From positions 1 through 64,000 of the forward strand of contig CAMCNO010000006.1 in NCBI GenBank assembly GCA_945876285.1: 64,000 bases of DNA, given 5' to 3'. The notes under the pieces were generated by a model. The model saw only the letters and a list, made by a program, of their open reading frames with translations. It was not told where the DNA came from and did no database searches. Below, piece after piece: positions 9,820-19,260 of this stretch (position 1 is the stretch's first letter; every line of letters begins with the position of its first letter). The position numbers and the translations under genes are program-made. The DNA is from an uncultured Clostridia bacterium. Lineage in GTDB: Bacteria > Bacillota > Clostridia > Oscillospirales > Oscillospiraceae.

Positions 9820-11252
9820 GCCCTGCTTTCCTCAAACAGGGCCAGTATTTCTTCGTCCAGGCTCCCCTCCCGCACCATGCTGTGCAGGATGGCGAGGGCC
9901 TTTTCCACCGGCATCGGTGGCTTGTAGGGACGGTCCCGGGCGGTCAGCGCGTCGAACACATCCAGGATGGTCAGCAGCCGCACCTCCCGGGGCAGGGACT
10001 CCGCCGTCCGGTGGTCGGGATAGCCCGTGCCGTTGAGCAGCTCATGGTGGGCGGCGGCCCACTCCGGCACCTGGGCATATTGCCTGGGAAACGCCACCTG
10101 CTCCAGAATGCGGGCGGTGGCGGTGACATGGCCCTCCATCACGGCCCGCTCGGCGGCGGTAAGGGTGCCCTTGCGGACGGTCAGGCAGACCCGTTCCTTC
10201 TCTGTCAGCCAGGGACGGGCTTCGCCATTTTCATCGGTATAGGTCCGCTTTGCCAGGTCCTCGATGGCGGCGATGCTCTCATCCGGCAGGAACCCGGCGG
10301 TGTTGGCCTTGCGGATCAAAGCCAGGGCCTCCTCCCGCTCCGCCGTTCTTGCGGAAAACGCGGCTTCATCCAGGCGGCCCTCCAGCAGGGCGATGCGATC
10401 CAGCAGGGCCATGATGGCAAACCGGCTTTCCACCCGCTCCAGGGCGGGACCCAGGCGGGTGGCCTTGTCCATGACCTCCAGCGGGACCACCAGTTTGCCG
10501 ACGTCATGGAGCCACACGCTCAGCAGGAAGGAGCGGCGGCGGTCGGTGTCAAAGCTCCAGTCGTTCCCGGTGCGCTCCAGCCAATCCAGGAACCGGGCGG
10601 CATATTTCACCATATTGCGGGTGTGGTTGGCATTGTACGGCGTGCGCTGGTCGATGGCGGTGGACAGTGCGCCTACCAGGGAGTCCATCAGTTCGGTGAT
10701 CTGCTCGGCGTACTGCATATTCGTCAGGCTGATAGCCGCCTGGGAGGCCAGCGCGGTGACCAGCGGTTCCATTTCAGGGATGAAGTCCGTGGGCTGCCCG
10801 GCCTCCGTCAGCGCGTTGATGAGCTGCAGCACACCGATGAGCCCGCCCCTGTCGTTGGTCAGGGGCACCACCAGCATGGAGCGGGTATGGTATCCGGTCA
10901 TGGCGTCGTACCGCCGGGCACCGGAGAAGTCAAATTCCCGGTCCTGATGGACGTCCGGCACATTGATGAGACGGTTTTCCAGCACCGCTCTGGCGCAGAC
11001 GTGGGACGGCTTCAGCGGCACCGGCGGCAGAGTGATGGGGGCGTCGTGTCCCCCCTGGCGCAGGCCGAAAGACCGGGTCACCATGCGGCAGAAGTGGAGG
11101 CCGTCTTCCTCCAGCAGGTACAGCGTGCCGCCGTCGCAGACGGTGAGATCCATGGCGGTGTCCAGGATACGGGATAGCAGCGCCTCCCGATCCCGCTCCG
11201 CCGACAGAGCGGCGCAGATATCCAACAGTGTCTGCATGTGCTGTGCGGTCAT
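9801..11252 (-). CDS. GAF domain plus HD-GYP-type phosphohydrolase domain protein
   Basis: GAF region MTAQHMQTLLDICAALSAERDREALLSRILDTAMDLTVCDGGTLYLLEEDG; HD motif LLSVWLHDVGKLVVPLEVMDKATRL; HHELLNGTGYPD; ILDVFDALTARDRPYK. Overlaps the downstream FecR gene start. Confidence 0.9.
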   Translation of the reverse strand: MTAQHMQTLLDICAALSAERDREALLSRILDTAMDLTVCDGGTLYLLEEDGLHFCRMVTRSFGLRQGGHDAPITLPPVPLKPSHVCARAVLENRLINVPDVHQDREFDFSGARRYDAMTGYHTRSMLVVPLTNDRGGLIGVLQLINALTEAGQPTDFIPEMEPLVTALASQAAISLTNMQYAEQITELMDSLVGALSTAIDQRTPYNANHTRNMVKYAARFLDWLERTGNDWSFDTDRRRSFLLSVWLHDVGKLVVPLEVMDKATRLGPALERVESRFAIMALLDRIALLEGRLDEAAFSARTAEREEALALIRKANTAGFLPDESIAAIEDLAKRTYTDENGEARPWLTEKERVCLTVRKGTLTAAERAVMEGHVTATARILEQVAFPRQYAQVPEWAAAHHELLNGTGYPDHRTAESLPREVRLLTILDVFDALTARDRPYKPPMPVEKALAILHSMVREGSLDEEILALFEESRAWEEAI

Positions 11253-12055
11253 AAAAAGACCTCCTCTCCGGCACGGGCAAACGCGCAATTGGGGTGGATG
11301 CGGCGCAGCTCCTCCGCCGCGCCGTCCAGCAGGGCATCTGTATGGGAGGGGTCGTGGTGGATGACCCGGACCTGTTTGGCACCGCAGTCCCGGCCCAGCC
11401 GGGCCACGGCGGTCCAGGTGCTGTGGCCGTAGCCCGCGTGAGCGGGCCACTCAGCGTCGCTGTACTGCCCGTCGCACAAAAGCAGGTCGCAGTCCCGGGC
11501 AAACTCCGTCAGCGCGGGGAGCAGGCCGTCCGTCAGGGTGCAGTCCGTGGCAAATACCACGCGGTATCCTCCCCCGGTAAGCCGCATCAGGGTCACCCCG
11601 CCGGGATGGACGCCCCCCATCGTGTTCACGGCGATATCCCCCAGTTCCAGATGCGTGGGCAAATCGTAAAAAGCAGGTTGAGACAGCAATTTCTCCGGAC
11701 CGATGGGCCACAGGGGCGGAGACATCAGGGCACGGACCTGCGCCTCCGCGTCCTGGCCGTTCCGCTGGGCGGCATAGATTTCCATTTGAAGATCCGTCCG
11801 AGAGAGCAGAGGGCACATGGGCAGGCCCAGCAGGTGGTCTGCGTGGGGGTGGCTCAACAGCAGTGAGATACGGCGTTCTCCTTCCTGCAGAGGCGGAATA
11901 TCCAGCAGGCCGGTGCCCGCGTCCAAAACCACAGTCTGTCCCGCCAGCCGGACCAGAACGCAGGTGGTGGCGCCTCCGTAGCGCTGAAAATCCCTGCCGC
12001 TGACAGGAACGGAGCCTCTTGCTCCCAGGATGGCAACAGATGCACCTTGCCTCAT
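11249..12055 (-). CDS. MBL-fold metallo-hydrolase (possible cyclic-nucleotide phosphodiesterase-like)
   Basis: ARGSVPVSGRDFQRYGGATTCVLV, LLLSHPHADHLLGLPM, FATDCTL, IHHDPSHTD; overlaps the downstream GAF/HD-GYP start by 4 nt. Confidence 0.88.
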   Translation of the reverse strand: MRQGASVAILGARGSVPVSGRDFQRYGGATTCVLVRLAGQTVVLDAGTGLLDIPPLQEGERRISLLLSHPHADHLLGLPMCPLLSRTDLQMEIYAAQRNGQDAEAQVRALMSPPLWPIGPEKLLSQPAFYDLPTHLELGDIAVNTMGGVHPGGVTLMRLTGGGYRVVFATDCTLTDGLLPALTEFARDCDLLLCDGQYSDAEWPAHAGYGHSTWTAVARLGRDCGAKQVRVIHHDPSHTDALLDGAAEELRRIHPNCAFARAGEEVFL

Positions 12056-12316
12056 TCCAGCATCACACTCCCCTTATCTTTATCACATCATATCATAAGC
12101 AAAACGTCCTTGCAATCAATCCCGGCAAATCATATTGTATTTTGACTGAATTCGCCATTTTTAACCAGCATTTTCAGGAATTCTCCCACCTATATGTGGT
12201 GAGATGAATTGCTTCTGTACAAGGTTGCTGAAGATAAGTCTATCACCCGACCGGATAATGGGAGATGGAGTTGTACTGCTTTTTCCTTTTGCGGGGCGTT
12301 TCAAAGGAGGGAGGGC

Positions 12317-13114
12317 TTGGAATTGCTGGAATCAAAACATCTTTCAATCATTTCAAATGGAAAGAACCTTGTGCTTGACAGCGACACGATCCTTTATGTG
12401 CTTATGAACAAAAAAATCGCTGAGATCCATGTGGCTGGCGGTAAAACCTACAATACGAGAATGACGCTGGGGGAACTGGAAGAAAAGCTGGGGGAGGGAT
12501 TCCTTAAAATCCATCGGGGATGTATCGTGTCTGTGATGGCGGTCCATGGTATTTCCGATAAGGTCGATCTCAGCAACGGGGAATCGCTGAGCTACACGAC
12601 GCGGAAGAGAAAGCAAATCATTGCCCGGTTTCTTTCCCAACAGGAGTCTATGATCCGAAGCTTCGATAGCTCTGACACTCCCGCCGCATCGGCGGAGTAC
12701 CACAGACATTACAGCGTATTCGACGCACTGCCCTTCGCGTTCACAGATATCGAGATGGTCTTTAATGAAGAAAAACGCGCGGTGGACTGGATCTTCCGGT
12801 ATGCCAATCCCGCCTTTGCAAAGCTGGAAAAACAGCCCCTGGAACAGCTGGTGGGCAGCTCCTTCGGCAGCCTGTTCAGCAACATGGATTCCAAATGGCT
12901 GCGCGCCTATGAGCGTGCAGCGCTCTATCATGAGGTGCTGGAGGTCATTGACTACAGTCCGGAGATCGATACCTATTTGAAGATCATCTGCTTTCCCACC
13001 TTCAAGGGTCATTGCGGATGTATTCTTTTTGAACTCTCAGAGATCACGTTGGTTCAAAACAGCAGCGATGCGCAAAAGGCATTGATGCTCTATCTGGAAA
13101 AAGCGGAAAAATGA
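12317..13114 (+). CDS. LytTR DNA-binding domain protein with C-terminal PAS-like domain, TTG start
   Basis: AAGGAGG at 12304-12310 then TTG; LytTR-like ISNGKNLVLDSDTILYVLMNKKIAEIHVAGGKTYNTRMTLGELEEKLGEGFLKIHRGCIVSVMAV; PAS-like FDALPFAFTDIEMVFNEEKRAVDWIFRYANPAFAKLEKQPLEQLVG. Confidence 0.8.
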   Translation: MELLESKHLSIISNGKNLVLDSDTILYVLMNKKIAEIHVAGGKTYNTRMTLGELEEKLGEGFLKIHRGCIVSVMAVHGISDKVDLSNGESLSYTTRKRKQIIARFLSQQESMIRSFDSSDTPAASAEYHRHYSVFDALPFAFTDIEMVFNEEKRAVDWIFRYANPAFAKLEKQPLEQLVGSSFGSLFSNMDSKWLRAYERAALYHEVLEVIDYSPEIDTYLKIICFPTFKGHCGCILFELSEITLVQNSSDAQKALMLYLEKAEK

Positions 13115-13334
13115 CGGTTTTAAGGAATGGAACCGTTTATCATACCGGGAATCGCCGCATACCTGCACCTGTGACCCTTTCTTAGATCCTAAGAGAGGAC
13201 ATGGTGGGGTGTGCGGCTGTTTTCATGTCGTTTCACGCCATAATGATGTTGTTTGGTTCCAATCTTATTGAAAATAACAGTACACGGTAAATAACCCGTA
13301 CCTGTAATGAGGATCCGAAAAGTAGGATAATGGA

Positions 13335-13374
13335 GTCGCCACACGTAAATAGAAGTCTGTCAACGTGTGGCGAC
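13335..13374. repeat. Perfect 11-bp inverted repeat GTCGCCACACG-18nt-CGTGTGGCGAC
   Basis: Read directly. Confidence 0.7.
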
Positions 13375-13472
13375 ACCAACTACATCGGAGGCGCAGAAAA
13401 TGACGGTACTCCAAGCCATCGGATCGGGAGTATTTCTCTCGATTGATGCAACTCTGCCCATCGAAAAAACAA

Positions 13473-13517
13473 CGGCTGATGGACTGTACTTAAAACAGTC
13501 CATCAGCCGCATTTTTT
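13473..13517 (+). terminator. Terminator-like hairpin (CGGCTGATGGACTGT...ACAGTCCATCAGCCG + T-run)
   Basis: cggctgatggactgtacttaaaacagtccatcagccgcattttttg. Confidence 0.75.
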
Positions 13518-13706
13518 GACCCTTTTTATTATAGCCGATCCCGGTCCATGGTTTCGGAAATTGCGCTGTCAAGAGTTATGCGTAAATCCGTTTACAGATA
13601 TAAAACAGAAGTTATCCGCCTGCGCTGTGATTTGCAACGCCGTTTCTGCCCGCTGCTCCGGGAGCGCCCGCCGGCTCGTCCTGATATATGCTGCCGTGCC
13701 GCAGCG

Positions 13707-14747
13707 TCAGATGTCCGCCTGCTCCGGCGCACGTTGGGGGGCGGACTGACGGAATACGATCTCCGGCTGAACTGTCAGACTGCGGGGGTCGGTCAGATGC
13801 CCCGCGGCGTAGTCAATAGCCAGGGAGAGACAGTGCTCCATGATCTCCCTTGTGCGCAGGTCTACCACGGTCATGGGCGGGCAGCTGCGGGCAAAGAGCC
13901 GCTGCGGCCCCGTGCTGACCGCGAGCACCTGCACTTCCTCGCCCACGCGGATGCCCGCTTCATACAATGCACCGAGGATACCGAGACCCACCATGTCATA
14001 GGCACAGAGGATCACGTGGGTCAGACGGTCTGCCCGCACAAGCTCACAGCCCAGCTCGTAGCCGTCGTCCACACGGTTGGCACAATAGAGCGTATGACCG
14101 GACGGCTCCCAGTCATGGGCGCGCAGAATCTCCACCATGTGTTCGCTGCGGGAAGTAAGTCCATAGTAGTCCACGGTGTTCATCACAATGGTGATGTCCG
14201 TGCCGCCGCAGCGGGCGGCGTGTTCCGCGGCAAGGCGCGCGGCTTCCATGTGGTCCACCGAAACGGAGGCGTATCCAGGCAGACTGCGGTTGAACAGAAC
14301 AGACGGCACTACGGGGGGATGGCTCTCCAGCCACGTCAGGTCCTCCTTCTGGCCCGCCACAAAGAGCATGGCATCGCAGGGGGGCGCCTGCCCCTGGAGC
14401 TGGTCGCCCAGATGGCCCTGGTCGTAGGGACGGATGGAGATGTTCACCGGAACGGTGGCCTTGGATAAGGCGTTGTTCAGCCCCTGGGTGAGCGGCGGCA
14501 TACACATCTCAAAGTCCCGCCGGGGCCAGTAGACCGCCACCACCGGCGGCGCGGCGGTGGGTTGGGGCACGGCGGGGGCCGATTTGCGGCGCTTGCGGGG
14601 CACGTAGCCCAGCTCCGCTGCCGTCTTTTGCACAAGAGCCTGTGTATCCGCCGAGATGCGGCGTTTTTCCCCCTGTCCGCTGAGAACGTAGGAGACGGTG
14701 GAGACAGAAACGCCGCATTTTTCAGCAATGTCATAGATGGTGACCAT
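13707..14747 (-). CDS. LacI-family transcriptional regulator
   Basis: N-terminal HTH MVTIYDIAEKCGVSVSTVSYVLSGQGEKRRISADTQALVQKTAAELGYVPRKRRKS; periplasmic-binding-like C-domain. Confidence 0.93.
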   Translation of the reverse strand: MVTIYDIAEKCGVSVSTVSYVLSGQGEKRRISADTQALVQKTAAELGYVPRKRRKSAPAVPQPTAAPPVVAVYWPRRDFEMCMPPLTQGLNNALSKATVPVNISIRPYDQGHLGDQLQGQAPPCDAMLFVAGQKEDLTWLESHPPVVPSVLFNRSLPGYASVSVDHMEAARLAAEHAARCGGTDITIVMNTVDYYGLTSRSEHMVEILRAHDWEPSGHTLYCANRVDDGYELGCELVRADRLTHVILCAYDMVGLGILGALYEAGIRVGEEVQVLAVSTGPQRLFARSCPPMTVVDLRTREIMEHCLSLAIDYAAGHLTDPRSLTVQPEIVFRQSAPQRAPEQADI

Positions 14748-14841
14748 GGCGACCTCCGGTGGCTTTTAATTTGTTGAGCAGCCTTTTGTTAAGCATACCG
14801 CCGATGGCGAAAAAAATCAAGGGGAACCTGCTTTTCTTCGC

Positions 14842-14883
14842 TTGACAACAGCCTTCCCACGTGCCATTATAAGACTATAATGG
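14842..14883 (+). promoter_or_regulatory. Putative promoter/operator of the PFOR gene: TTGACA (14842-14847), then IR CCATTATA-AGAC-TATAATGG (14864-14883) overlapping the -10 position
   Basis: Sequence match to -35 and palindrome over the expected -10; no experimental support. Confidence 0.4.
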
Positions 14884-14937
14884 CTTAATAAAGCTAAAAT
14901 ATTGAGCTAATTTGAGCAAATGAGGGGAATGACTGGT

Positions 14938-17900
14938 ATGGCAAAGATGAAAAAGAAAACGATGGACGGCAACGAAGCTGCCGCCTACGCAAGCTACGCA
15001 TTTACCGAAGTCGCAACGATCTATCCCATCACACCCTCCAGCCCCATGGCGGAACACGTGGACACCTGGGCCGCCAACGGACGCAAGAATATCTTCGGCC
15101 AGCCGGTGCGCCTGATGGAGATGCAGAGCGAGGCCGGCGCCTGCGGCGCCATGCACGGCTCCCTGGAGGCCGGCGCATTGACCACCAGCTACACCGCCTC
15201 CCAGGGCCTGATGCTGATGATCCCGCCCCTGTACCGTATCTCCGGCCAGCTGCTGCCGGGCGTGATCCATGTGGCGGCCCGGACCGTGGGCACCAGTGCC
15301 TTCTCCATTTTCGGAGACCACTCCGATGTGATGGCCTGCCGTCAGACAGGCTTCGCCCAGCTGGCATCTTCCTGTGTGCAGGAGTGCATGGACCTGGCCG
15401 CCGTGGCCCATCTCTCCGCCATCAAGGCCCGGGTGCCCTTCATGCATTTCTTCGACGGTTTCCGCACCAGCCATGAGATCCAGAAGATCGACGTGCTGGA
15501 CTACGGCGACCTGCGGGAAATGCTGGACATGGACGCGGTGGCCCGCTTCCGGGGGAACGCGCTGAACAGCGAGCATCCCCTGATGCGCTCCACGGTCATC
15601 AACCCGGACACGGCCTTCCAGCTGCGGGAGGCGGTGAACCCCTACTACGACGCGGTGCCCGGCATTGTGGAGGACTACATGGCCCGGATGAGCGCCCTGA
15701 CGGGCCGGGACTACAAGCTGTTCAACTACTACGGCGATCCTGAGGCCGAGGATGTTGTCATCGCCATGGGCAGTGTGTCCGGCTGCCTCCAGGAGGTCGT
15801 GAAGCACCTGAATGACCAGGGCCGGAAGGTAGGCTTCCTGCAGGTGCGGCTGTACCGTCCCTTCAGTGCGGAACATTTCCTGGCGGCTCTGCCGAGGAGC
15901 TGCAAGACGGTAACGGTGCTGGACCGTACCAAGGAGCCCGGCGCCAACGGCGAGCCGCTGTACGAGGACGTCTGCTCCGTGCTGCTCCACGGCGGCCGGC
16001 ACCTGACCGTGCTGGGCGGCCGCTACGGCCTGTCCAGCAAGGATACCACGCCCGCCCAGATGATCGCCGTGTACGACAACATGGCCGGGGAACAGAAGAA
16101 CCACTTCACCGTGGGTATCACCGACGATGTGACCTTCCATTCTCTGCCCATTGGCGAGAACGTGGTGACGGCAGATCCCCGTACCATCAGCTGCAAGTTC
16201 TGGGGCCTGGGCAGCGACGGCACCGTGGGCGCCAACAAGAACAGCATCAAGATCATCGGCGACAACACCGAGCAGTATGTGCAGGCCTATTTCGAGTATG
16301 ACACCAAGAAGTCCGGCGGCGTCACCAAGAGCCACCTGCGCTTCGGACATACGCCCATCCTGTCTACTTATTATGTGACCATGGCGGATTTCATTGCCTG
16401 CCACAACCAGAGCTACATGGCCAAGTACGACATCGTGACGGAGCTGAAGGAGGGCGGCACCTTCCTGCTGAACTGCGGCTGGTCGGACAGCGAGCTGGAG
16501 ACCCATCTGCCCAATAAGGTGAAGCGGCTGCTGGCTCAGCGCAAGGCCAAGTTCTACACCATTGACGCCACCCGCATCGCGGGAGGGATCGGCCTGGGCA
16601 ACCGCACCAACAGCGTGCTGCAGGCGGCTTTCTTCAAGCTCAGCGGCGTTCTGCCTGCTGACGAGGCCGTGACCTATATGAAGGAAGCCATCAAAAAGAC
16701 CTACGGCCGCAAGGGCGATAAGGTGGTTTCCATGAACTGCGCCGCTGTGGACGCAGGCATTACCGGCATCCACGAGGTCGCCATCCCCGACAACTGGGCC
16801 GGACTGACGGATGAGGTGGAGACCCAGGACACTACGCTACCTTACTACGTCCGTACCGTCATGAACGCCGTCAACGCCCAGAAGGGCGACAGCCTGCCGG
16901 TCAGCGTGTTCAAGGACGCGGCGGACGGCACGGTGCCCATGTCCACTTCCAAATACGAGAAGCGGGGCTTCGCTTCCCAGGTGGCCAGCTGGCTGCCGGA
17001 GAACTGCGTGGGCTGCAACATGTGCTCTCTGGTCTGCCCCCACGCCGCCATCCGTCCCTTCCTGCTGGATGAGGAAGAGGTGCGCAATGCTCCCGCGGGC
17101 TATGTGACCAAGGAAGGAAAGGGCAAGGGCTTTGAGGGCCTGCGCTACCGTCTGCAGGTAGACCCCCTGGACTGCACGGGCTGCGGCAGCTGCGCCGCCG
17201 CCTGTATCGCCAAGGAGAAGGCCATCGTGATGAAGCCGCTGGAGAGCCAGCTGCCGGAGCAGGCCAACTGGGATTACAGCATGTCTCTCCGGGCGAAGCC
17301 CAATCCCATGAGCAAGTTCACCGTCAAGGGCAGCCAGTACGAGCAGCCCTTGCTGGAATTCTCCGGCGCCTGCGCCGGCTGCGGCGAGACGCCCTACATG
17401 AAGCTGCTGACCCAGCTGTTCGGCGAGCGGATGGTGGTGGCAAACGCCACCGGCTGTACCCAGGCCTGGGGCTTCAGCGTGCCCAGCTATCCCTACACCA
17501 CCAAGCCCAACGGCCGTGGCCCGGCGCTGTCCAACTCCCTGTTTGAGAACAACGCCGAGTACTCTCTGGGCATGGTGCTGAGCATCCGGCAGCAGCGGCT
17601 GCGGCTGGCCCAGGAGGTGCAGGAGCTGCTGACCGAGACCCATGATGAGAAGCTGCGGACCGCGCTGCAGGCGTGGCTGGACGGCTTCGAGGATAAGGAA
17701 CACACCATCGAGCTGAGCGACGCCGTGATCGACGCGCTGAAGGCCTGTCCCGAGACCGGCGAGCGGATCGACAGGGTCCGTGCCGCCCAGGACCAGCTGG
17801 TGAAAAAGAGCATGTGGATGTACGGCGGCGATGGCTGGGCCTACGATATCGGCTACGGCGGCCTGGATCACGTTCTGGCCTCCGGTGAGGACGTGAATAT

Positions 17901-18522
17901 CCTGGTGGTGGATACGGAGGTCTATTCCAACACCGGCGGACAGTCCTCCAAGGCCACGCCTCTGGGCGCGGTGGCCCAGTTCGCGGCCTCCGGCAAGAAA
18001 ACCGCCAAGAAGGACCTGGGCATGCTGGCTACCCAGTATCAGAACGTGTATGTGGCGTCTGTCGCTCTGGGCGCGGACCCCGCGCAGTACATCAAGGCTT
18101 TGAAGGAAGCCGAGGCCCACGACGGCCCGTCCCTCATCGTGGCTTATGCGCCGTGTATCAACCACGGCATCGTCAAGGGCATGGCTTACGCCCAGGAGGA
18201 ATCCAAGCTGGCCGTCAAGAGCGGCTACTGGGTGCTTTACCGCTATGACCCGAAGCTGCGGCTGGAGGGCAAGAACCCCTTCATGCTGGACTTCAAGGAC
18301 CCGAAGTACGACCTGCGGGAGTTCCTCATGGGCGAGGTTCGGTTCAATTCGCTGCAGCGGACCTTCCCCGAAAAGGCGGAGGCGCTGCTGAGCGAGGCGC
18401 GGGCATATTGCCGCGACCGCTGGGCCCGCTATGCCCATCTGGCAAATCAGGATTACTCCAATATGCTGGATGTGCTGAAGGACTATCCGATCCTGCCCGC
18501 ACAGTCCGGTGAGGAAAAGTAA
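14938..18522 (+). CDS. nifJ: Pyruvate:ferredoxin (flavodoxin) oxidoreductase, single-chain
   Basis: N-terminus MDGNEAAAYASYAFTEVATIYPITPSSPMAEHVD; two 4Fe-4S motifs CVGCNMCSLVCP and CTGCGSCAAAC; TPP domain GGDGWAYDIGYGGLDHVLASGEDVNILVVDTEVYSNTGGQ. Confidence 0.97.
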   Translation: MAKMKKKTMDGNEAAAYASYAFTEVATIYPITPSSPMAEHVDTWAANGRKNIFGQPVRLMEMQSEAGACGAMHGSLEAGALTTSYTASQGLMLMIPPLYRISGQLLPGVIHVAARTVGTSAFSIFGDHSDVMACRQTGFAQLASSCVQECMDLAAVAHLSAIKARVPFMHFFDGFRTSHEIQKIDVLDYGDLREMLDMDAVARFRGNALNSEHPLMRSTVINPDTAFQLREAVNPYYDAVPGIVEDYMARMSALTGRDYKLFNYYGDPEAEDVVIAMGSVSGCLQEVVKHLNDQGRKVGFLQVRLYRPFSAEHFLAALPRSCKTVTVLDRTKEPGANGEPLYEDVCSVLLHGGRHLTVLGGRYGLSSKDTTPAQMIAVYDNMAGEQKNHFTVGITDDVTFHSLPIGENVVTADPRTISCKFWGLGSDGTVGANKNSIKIIGDNTEQYVQAYFEYDTKKSGGVTKSHLRFGHTPILSTYYVTMADFIACHNQSYMAKYDIVTELKEGGTFLLNCGWSDSELETHLPNKVKRLLAQRKAKFYTIDATRIAGGIGLGNRTNSVLQAAFFKLSGVLPADEAVTYMKEAIKKTYGRKGDKVVSMNCAAVDAGITGIHEVAIPDNWAGLTDEVETQDTTLPYYVRTVMNAVNAQKGDSLPVSVFKDAADGTVPMSTSKYEKRGFASQVASWLPENCVGCNMCSLVCPHAAIRPFLLDEEEVRNAPAGYVTKEGKGKGFEGLRYRLQVDPLDCTGCGSCAAACIAKEKAIVMKPLESQLPEQANWDYSMSLRAKPNPMSKFTVKGSQYEQPLLEFSGACAGCGETPYMKLLTQLFGERMVVANATGCTQAWGFSVPSYPYTTKPNGRGPALSNSLFENNAEYSLGMVLSIRQQRLRLAQEVQELLTETHDEKLRTALQAWLDGFEDKEHTIELSDAVIDALKACPETGERIDRVRAAQDQLVKKSMWMYGGDGWAYDIGYGGLDHVLASGEDVNILVVDTEVYSNTGGQSSKATPLGAVAQFAASGKKTAKKDLGMLATQYQNVYVASVALGADPAQYIKALKEAEAHDGPSLIVAYAPCINHGIVKGMAYAQEESKLAVKSGYWVLYRYDPKLRLEGKNPFMLDFKDPKYDLREFLMGEVRFNSLQRTFPEKAEALLSEARAYCRDRWARYAHLANQDYSNMLDVLKDYPILPAQSGEEK

Positions 18523-18670
18523 CGGAAAGAGCAGCAGCTATCAAGGACAGTGCCCTCCGGAGCATAGGCGGGATATGTCCGCTCCGCTGACCGGAGGCCC
18601 GGCTGTACGCACTTTGAACGCCCTTGACTGAAATGGACGGGTGTGGAAACGAAAATTCGTGACGCTGAAC

Positions 18671-18694
18671 GGGGCGGCCCAATAGGGCCGCCCC
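18671..18694 (+). terminator. GC-rich hairpin downstream of PFOR
   Basis: ggggcggccc aata gggccgcccc. Confidence 0.5.
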
Positions 18695-18960
18695 GTTGTG
18701 TGTGCCGGGCATAGCATAAACCTCACTGGTGATAGCCCAGTCACGGGCAGTTACCGCCAAGTGTAGGAACCACAAGCTGACACTGGAGTGGTGGAAGTAG
18801 TTGAAATTGACGTGTGCGGTACTTCAAAATGGTCATTCAGTGGGCGCTGTCTGTCGGCTCCAATAATCCTGATAATATCGTAAATTATGCATTTACAGTA
18901 GGTTCCGTATCTGATCAGACTTACACAACTGTACCAGTTTTTGACCCCGGCATCATAGCA

Positions 18961-19260
18961 TCAATCTTCCACGGTACGGAGGGGGGCGACGAAGTTTTCA
19001 ATCGCGCTCAGCAGTTTCGGATGACGGATCACAAAGTGGATCGCAGGGGCTTTATTCTTAGAGATGACCGCCCAATTGCCCTCATGAATGAATATCTGGA
19101 TATTTCGGAAAGTATGGGCGCTGCTGAGTTTGACAGTATAGTTGGGATGGGCGGCCGCATAGCCTTCTGTCTGCCTTTGGTGTTCCAGATAGTCCTCATA
19201 GGTACAGCGAACATCAGTCTCAAAGAAGATACCCGCCAGCGGCAGGAGCATGGGGTACTC
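18961..19260 (-). pseudogene. 5'-truncated fragment of a minus-strand gene (C-terminal part of an unidentified protein)
   Basis: Protein-like frame ...[99 protein letters not shown]; upstream of ~19260 the frame becomes antisense to the kinase fragment. Confidence 0.55.

Noticed and set aside
9882-11177. 431-aa plus-strand ORF
   Set aside because: Antisense of the GAF/HD-GYP gene.
12131-12207. Possible tRNA or structured RNA upstream of the LytTR gene
   Set aside because: AT-rich with only weak imperfect pairing; no cloverleaf or T-loop consensus.
14875-16773. 632-aa minus-strand ORF (and 16837-18438)
   Set aside because: Antisense of pyruvate:ferredoxin oxidoreductase; codon-bias mirror frames.
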